NCBI GenBank assembly: GCA_033782935.1 | Contig: JAWQEG010002496.1 | Span: forward strand, 1-64,000 | Source: Petrolisthes cinctipes | Taxonomy: Eukaryota; Arthropoda; Malacostraca; Decapoda; Porcellanidae | DNA: 64,000 bases | Reading direction: 5' to 3' | Shown: in pieces, positions 59,401 through 64,000 of the stretch | Layout of the letters: every line of letters starts with the position of its first letter | Numbering within the stretch: the first letter of the stretch is position 1 | Program-made: the position numbers and the translations under genes | The notes under the pieces: generated by a model | The model's input: only the letters and a program-made list of their open reading frames with translations | Told to the model about the DNA's origin: nothing | Databases searched by the model: none

Positions 59401-59942
59401 GGACCATAATTGTGAACCTAAGGGCGGTATGCAAGAACGTTCGTGGTGTTAACGATGGTGTGGTACTGGTGCGATGGCTCCATAGACAAACAACAGAGTG
59501 GACTTGGGCCCACAGCACTGGCTGTGGGATCAAAGACCTTCCCCCCAATCTCCCTGGCGGTTGGAGGCCCCCAGACTCCTTGGTCCAGTAAGCTCTGGTC
59601 CCATTTCCCTGGGATGTGCTTCGGTAGCCCAGGCATATAGGGCCAGCCCCTCCTTTATTTTAATTTGTTTTTTCACTGCGACCAGAGTGTACCAGGGGTC
59701 TGTGGGGCAGGAGGCCATTCTGCCCCAGGAGAACATCAACAACAACAACATGCTCACCCTTGAAGGCCTGGAGTACAACTTAATACATGCTTACCCTTGA
59801 AGGCCTGGAGTACGACCTTTTCCTCCGAACTGTGCTTGTCCTCGACGTGTGTAAGAAGCTGTTCCACTGAATTCTGGTCTTCATAGCAAAAAGGGCAAAA
59901 GAACCCCTCCAGCACCTCACCCTCTCCTACAACACTGCTCAT
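53420..59942 (-). CDS. RBSN: Rabenosyn-5, FYVE-type Rab effector, complete, 10 coding exons
   Basis: Endosomal Rab effector that binds PI3P and supports tethering, fusion and recycling with VPS45. Exons in coding order: 59795-59942, 58752-58901, 58025-58165, 57695-57856, 57050-57279, 56777-56916, 56322-56603, 55832-56018, 54171-54283, 53420-53516; phases agree, 549 aa. Residues 14-37 form a C2H2 zinc finger (Cys16, Cys19, His32, His37). Residues 155-191 form the FYVE core: WAEDRDVPLC, then RRRHHCRLCG. The last Cys pair (SCTHC) follows an approximately 80-residue Ser/Gly-rich insert, as in human. After this come a coiled coil (YYEKLMEYRSELEKLIPQY), a charged helix (MEVEARLAAKKEAARQAEV) and a C-terminal helical hairpin of the Rab-binding type (DDPLIQQVNIIKNTIKQAR, LLEANLRELQEEY). 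It is shorter than human (784 aa), and I saw no NPF motif, which in vertebrates binds EHD proteins. Confidence 0.95.
54527..55346. mobile_element. Pogo/Tigger-like miniature element with an internal LINE
   Basis: Terminal inverted repeats: CACTCAACCCTCGGCTAT at 54527 and, inverted, CACTCAACCCTTGGCTAT at 55346 (17 of 18 match). The interior has no transposase. A Jockey-like LINE 3' end is inserted at 54912 to about 55262. In RBSN intron 8. Confidence 0.75.
54912..55262 (-). mobile_element. Jockey-like LINE 3' end, 5'-truncated
   Basis: Follows the 28148 element closely: GTTGTT run, AAGCTGTCTGACCGAGCAGC, TTGAGGAAGGC, then GCAGCCTGGCCAGGTGGACT. It is inserted within the pogo-like element. Confidence 0.8.
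55496..55705 (-). mobile_element. Dispersed retroposon segment with ATC-type tail, copy 2
   Basis: A relative of 27283-27545: a CATCATCATCA run, ATTTCCCTTCTC, GGGTCACTCACATTCATC, GACCCATAAA, CCAGTTAAAACTGGGTTGCC. In RBSN intron 8. Confidence 0.55.
59425..59497. mobile_element. Left half of a family C fold-back element
   Basis: GCAAGAACGTTCGTGGTG and AACGATGGTGTGGTACTGG match the left arm of the hairpins elsewhere. The right arm is missing; the CAA-tailed retroposon starts at that point. Confidence 0.68.
59498..59750 (+). mobile_element. Retroposon 3' end with CAA tail, copy 2
   Basis: Nearly identical to 47563-47820, in RBSN intron 1. It follows the half hairpin at 59425-59497 directly and ends in (CAA)n beside the duplicated exon 1 donor. 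Confidence 0.78.
59751..59820 (-). repeat. 37-bp tandem duplication of the RBSN exon 1 donor
   Basis: CCCTTGAAGGCCTGGAGTAC occurs at 59757 and again 37 bp on at 59794. On the minus strand both give TTCAAGG followed by a donor: GTAAGC (used by the frame, exon end 59795) and GTGAGC (59758). Confidence 0.85.
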
Positions 59943-60280
59943 TACACCAAACCTACGAATAGAAGGATAAAACTGTAAAAAAATGTATACTGTACAAGTA
60001 TATATATATAAAAAAAAAAAAAAAAAAACAGTAAATAAATAAAAAGAAAAACTATATAAATAATAAGAAAAAAAAAATACTGTAATTGTATGTTGTATGT
60101 ATATATCTTTTTACACCTTACTTCAAGCACACCAAACCTTAAAATATAAAGATAAAACATAAAAAAATACTGTTCATTACACCGAACTTCAATCAAACCA
60201 AACCTAACAATGTAAGTCACTGATTGAAAGAAAAAAAAGTTAATATATTGTCATTGGTGATATCAAGAAATCTCTTAATA

Positions 60281-60435
60281 GGACCCTTGTGGTGTAGTCA
60301 GAAAATTGGAGATAAATGAGTCCTTCAAATATTGCCATGAAACACACACACCTATATGGATGGGGGTTATTTTGTGGCATAGTCAGGACGAATCATTAGC
60401 CTCCAATTTTCATACACGATCACATGGTCCACAAT
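60281..60435. mobile_element. TTAA-type miniature element, family B copy
   Basis: GGACCCTTGTGGTGTAGTC on the left and CACGATCACATGGTCCA on the right; TTGCCATGAAACACA and TTGTGGCATAGTC are inside. Confidence 0.5.
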
Positions 60436-60465
60436 AGAAGTGATACTGTCCCCGGTATGGTATTG

Positions 60466-61010
60466 TACAGTCGGCGGCAAAAGTCGTGTCGCCACCTCTG
60501 CCAAATCATGAAGTACAGTATAGAAATATAAGCTTGACAGGCTAGTAAAATGAAAACCAAGAGTAGGTTACTAATTTGCCCCCCCCCTGGATATTGTAAT
60601 TCTGTATGGTGAATGTGTGTGTATGTATTTCACCTACGGTCTTGATCACATGCTGGACACGTGCTCACCAACTGTTACTCTCCCGGAATGAGCTCAGAGC
60701 TCTTAGTGACCGATCTTAGGGTAAGGCTGGAACCTTTTCACACACCGGGATGGCGAGGTCAAAACTCCTCGACTTACGTCCCGTACCTATTCTCTGCTAG
60801 GTGAACAGGGTTACAACGTTTAAGGAAACAATCCCAAATTGTCTCCACCTGACCGGGGATCCGAACTCGGGCTCTCTCGGTTGTGAGCCGAGCGAGCTAA
60901 TCACTACACCACCGGGCCGTGTGTGTGTGGGTGTTGGTTCAATGATAATCCTTTATGCTATCCTTCAAGAAACGCTAAGTGAGGCGACACGACTTTTGCC
61001 ACCATCTGTA
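60466..61010. mobile_element. Mariner-like miniature element, family D copy 3, carrying a SINE
   Basis: TACAGTCGGCGGCAAAAGTC at the left end and its inverse (GACTTTTGCCACCATCTGTA) at the right. Internal sequence equals the 460-697 copy but is broken at about 60621 by a 300-bp insert; the copy resumes at about 60920 (GTGTTGGTTC). Confidence 0.82.
60621..60919 (-). mobile_element. tRNA-derived SINE
   Basis: On the minus strand the head (60918 down to about 60849) reads like a tRNA: GGTGGTGTAGTGATTAGC (A box), a 5-bp anticodon stem with loop CTCACAA giving anticodon CAC (Val), and GAGTTCGGATCCC (B box). It is flanked by GTGTGTG on both sides, a possible target duplication. The rest of the body is unrelated to tRNA. 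Confidence 0.8.
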
Positions 61011-61254
61011 CTTGTAACTGAGAATTTTTTGGTTCAATTCTTTGCGGAGTGGAATGAATATAAGTGAGGGTTTCTTCCATGAATTCTGCAGTCTGTTTCT
61101 CAATATTTTCTATTTCATTCGTCCATACAACAACTGATGGGCAAAGTTGGGGCATGGGGGGGGGGGGGGGTCAACACAGTCAAAATGCATTGTTGGCTGT
61201 CATTCTTAGGGGGGGTTCCCATTTAACACGGTCAAACTACACTGTTGTCTGTCA

Positions 61255-61360
61255 TCCTTGCCCTTTATTTCAAAGACATATAAAACTTAACTTCATGATT
61301 CTACAGTGCAATATAGATTCTTGAATCCAAGCATTAGTTAAATATACCTATATAACTACG
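61255..61360. repeat. Duplicated 100-bp segment (partner at 62739-62840)
   Basis: CAGTGCAATATAGATTCTTG and TTAGTTAAATATACCTATA are shared with few differences over about 105 bp. The second copy at 62739-62840 is in the same orientation. Confidence 0.85.
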
Positions 61361-61999
61361 GGGGGTCGGGGGGTAATATGGTCAAAATGCACTGTTGACT
61401 ATCATCCTTATATTTCAACATATATATAAAAAGAGGGAATAATTATTTATCCAAAGTTGAGAAAAAAAAAAAAAAATTCATTTGTATGACTCAACCTATT
61501 ACCATTTAGATAATTCTAACAAATAAATATAAATGATTGAACACGTACTGGTACTTTTAGTGATACTGAATGAATGATAAATACGAGAAGTCTACAGGAG
61601 TCCTCAATACATATGGTACCTAAGGCTAATAAAATACCTACCTAAGTCTAATAAAATACCTACCTAAGGCACATAAAATCACTGTGTGGGGTTACATTTT
61701 CAAACTGTACAACATAGCTATTTAACAAATTAGTCCTAAGATTTGTTTCTGTTGGAGAAACCCACCATCATTTAACAACATATTGCAATGTCAAGTGCTA
61801 ACATAACCTACAGAGGTTTGTTTTTGTTGGTAAGCACCCAAACGGAAGAAACTGAACTGTGAAAATGACTCATGAGTGAATTATTGGATGAATTTAATGA
61901 CTCCATTATGAAACTATGGTAATAATGGAACTACCTGACAGATTTTGTGGATATGGATACTGAGTTTATTGGGTATTTAAAGAAAGAATAGCTGTTTTG

Positions 62000-62490
62000 T
62001 AGCAGTGTTGCCAGATCTGGCTAGGTCCTAGTATTTAGCCCCGGTCATTTCCTGTACTTTACCACGGTTAGTTCCCGGTAGTTTGCCCAGGTTAGGTTAG
62101 GTAAGGTCAGGCTAATCTCAAAATACCCCATTTGAATATCTTGGAAATGGGGCATTTGCGGAGGAAATGGGGCATTTGCAGAGGAAATGCCATGGAAGAA
62201 AATGGTATTTATTGAAAGAATGACAGTTTTGTAGCAGTGTTGCCAGATCCAGCTAGGTCCCAGTATTTTGCCCCGGTCGTTTCCTGTACTTTACCACGGT
62301 TATTTCCCGATAGTTTGCCCAGGTTAGGTCCCGGTAGTCTGATGCAGTCTAGGTTAGGTTAGGTAAGGTCAGGCTAATTTGAATATCTTGGAAATGGGGC
62401 ATTTGCGGAGGAAATGCCTTAGAAGAAAATAGTCTTAGAATGGTCTACATAAGTGGGTAATGAAGGTAGAAAAACCGTACGCGATAATGG
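62000..62490. repeat. Direct duplication plus inverted partner at the window end
   Basis: The block AGCAGTGTTGCCAGATC...GGTTAGGTTAGGTAAGGTCA...GGGGCATTTGCGGAGGAAAT occurs at 62000-62190 and 62230-62420. Its right part to 62490 recurs inverted at 63905-64000 (ending CCGCAAATGCCCCATTTC). Confidence 0.82.
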
Positions 62491-63267
62491 CAATTCATTC
62501 AATATTCACCTAATTAAGCCTTCATAGTTTACAAAGCGTAACGAAATTATTTGCCACTAATGATAGAAAGCTGCCACCTCAATGAGCAAGGTTTAGATCA
62601 GGCGCTTAAACACCTGTCTTATATGTAGAATAACAACATCTGACCTGTAGCACAAATTCTGCCCTTTATGACCTAAATTGCTTAACAAGTAAACATAAAA
62701 AAAGCCAATGCTGACCTCTCAATGTTTTCCCCCTTACCCTTTATTTCAAGGACATATAAAACTTAACCTCATGATTCTACAGTGCAATATAGATTCTTGA
62801 ATCCAAGTATTAGTTAAATATACCTATATAACTACGGTAAGAACGAGGAATAACACCAACTTACAAATATATTTGACAGACAACAGTGAGGCGTATCATC
62901 AGCTGATTGGCCGAGGGCTACGGTATTAATATTTTTTTCAGTTTACTACGGCTAAAACAACCATACAAAAGAAAATTCTGTCAATTTAATGCAAAAAAAA
63001 AAGTGAATAATTATTTTTTCAGTTAAGTTCATGAAGCAAAAACAAATGCATATTAAATTTCCCCCCGTTCATTTACGATATCCTTTTTAATTTATTGCAG
63101 CGTATGCTAGCTAAATCATGGAATTAAATATGAATTGGAATTATAAGGAAATGTTATTATATAAAACTATTGAATTCGAGTAGGACACTTTCGTAATAAT
63201 AATAAATAACCCTCCCTCCAGCCTGAGCCGGGTGTTTACAGTTGGATCAGCTGTGAACTCCAAGAAG

Positions 63268-63362
63268 ATGGCTACCTATTTTGGTCTCGATAAATTTGTT
63301 AAGCTATTCCGCATTATAAAAAATCATGGTGGAATTAGAGCCTCACTATATCAGCTCTACAG
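63268..63362 (+). CDS. NDUFA12: NDUFA12 (complex I accessory subunit), first coding exon only
   Basis: Mitochondrial inner-membrane complex I subunit B17.2, an accessory protein at the matrix arm. Only one exon is visible: ATG at 63268, donor AG|GTAAGG at 63363, 31 codons plus two bases. The peptide KLFRIIKNHGGIRASLYQLYR matches the NDUFA12 N-terminus pattern, with HGG(I/L)R and an exon boundary after the Arg, as I recall for human. The next exon (expected to contain LVGEDKYGNKYYE-type sequence) is not found before 64000, so intron 1 is longer than 637 bp. The gene is divergent from RBSN with about 3.3 kb between starts. With only 31 residues the assignment is good, not certain. Confidence 0.8.
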
Positions 63363-64000
63363 GTAAGGGTCTACAATTATAGGTCTGTTATAAGTAAACC
63401 GCTTAAATTGAGTATGTTAACTTTGCTATCATAATTTTACTGGTGCAGATTGCTATAATTCTTGTAATAATCCTTATTATGATCTTGGTAACGTGTAGAT
63501 ATTTGTTGTTAACCAATTTAGCCCCCAAGTTGACAAAGTATTATGTTTCTTATGGTTTGCTGGGATTGAATGATATTGACGGAATTATTTACGAATTACA
63601 CATGTGCCAGATATCTAATTTTCACTGTGATATATGTAATTATGGTCAAATTTCCGTAGGTTTGATATAGGTCTTACCTTGCGCAACTCACGGTAGTCTG
63701 TTAAGGTTAGGTCCTGGTAGTCTGCCACAGTCCAGATTAGGTTAGGTTAGGTCAGGTCTGGTCTGGTTTGGTCTGCCTAATTCTAAAACAAACTAGAGTA
63801 AATATCTACTCTATTGCCGGTTGATATTATGATGTGTTCACCTTCTTAACCCACTAATTTATAACATTCTAAGACACCGGGGTAAATATTGAAAGAATTA
63901 CCGTTATTGCGTACGGTTTTTCTACCTTTATTACCCACTTATTTAGACCATTCAAAGACTATTTTCTTCTATGGCATTTCCTCCGCAAATGCCCCATTTC
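63363..64000. other. Start of NDUFA12 intron 1
   Basis: AT-rich, with TTAGG-like runs (63700-63760) and the inverted copy of the 62400-62490 segment at the edge (63905-64000). No coding exon seen. Confidence 0.6.

Larger units (their letters stand above)
59943..63267. other. Interval between RBSN and NDUFA12 (divergent genes)
   Basis: Repeats dominate: three diverged ATTACACC/CACACCAAACC blocks (59938, 60124, 60172), a family B element (60281-60435), a mariner-like element with a SINE inside (60466-61010), poly-G runs with GGTCAAAATGCACTGTTG-like repeats (61155-61420), a 25-bp tandem (61618-61682) and duplicated segments (62000-62480). Both promoters should lie here but I could not place them. 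No ORF in it looks like a gene. Confidence 0.6.

Noticed and set aside
60849..60918. A functional tRNA-Val gene
   Set aside because: A and B boxes and the anticodon loop are present, but the acceptor stem ends pair poorly and the segment continues into a ~300-bp body inside another transposon; a SINE fits better.

Overview
This is eukaryotic genomic DNA, most likely from an arthropod and probably a decapod crustacean. The evidence is short-exon genes with GT-AG introns, very dense microsatellites, short TTAGG-type runs of the arthropod telomere kind, and many small DNA transposons plus RTE-like and Jockey-like LINE debris. The lineage is inferred from composition and repeat style; no marker gene fixes it. 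Exon boundaries were placed by hand from splice consensus, reading-frame continuity and remembered family architecture. No transcript or database search was available.

Layout: (1) 1.4-6.8 kb, plus strand: complete argininosuccinate synthase (10 coding exons, 412 aa). (2) 6.8-9.4 kb: AG, TG and polypurine repeats. (3) 9.4-15.6 kb, minus strand: BTB-BACK protein resembling BTBD17 (9 coding exons, 566 aa). (4) 15.6-19.2 kb: two minisatellites and a fold-back element. (5) 19.2-20.7 kb, plus strand: intronless 510-aa leucine-rich-repeat protein with a BC-box-like N-terminus, function unknown. (6) 22.0-45.1 kb, minus strand: complete FANCM DNA translocase (27 coding exons, 2718 aa, one exon of 4.1 kb). 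(7) 45.1-53.4 kb: gene-poor, transposon-rich. (8) 53.4-59.9 kb, minus strand: rabenosyn-5 (10 coding exons, 549 aa). (9) 60-63.2 kb: nested transposons and local duplications. (10) 63.27 kb, plus strand: first coding exon of probable NDUFA12, continuing beyond the window.

The genes serve unrelated housekeeping roles (arginine synthesis, replication-fork repair, endosome recycling, complex I assembly) and form no operon or pathway. I found no convincing new multi-gene system. The most notable signals are short tandem duplications overlapping gene or exon boundaries (ASS1 exon 2 acceptor, FANCM exon 13 acceptor, FANCM start codon, RBSN exon 1 donor), TTAA-flanked miniature transposons sitting 9-30 nt from splice sites, a tRNA-derived SINE nested inside a mariner-like element, and the LRR gene as a candidate cullin-2 substrate receptor.
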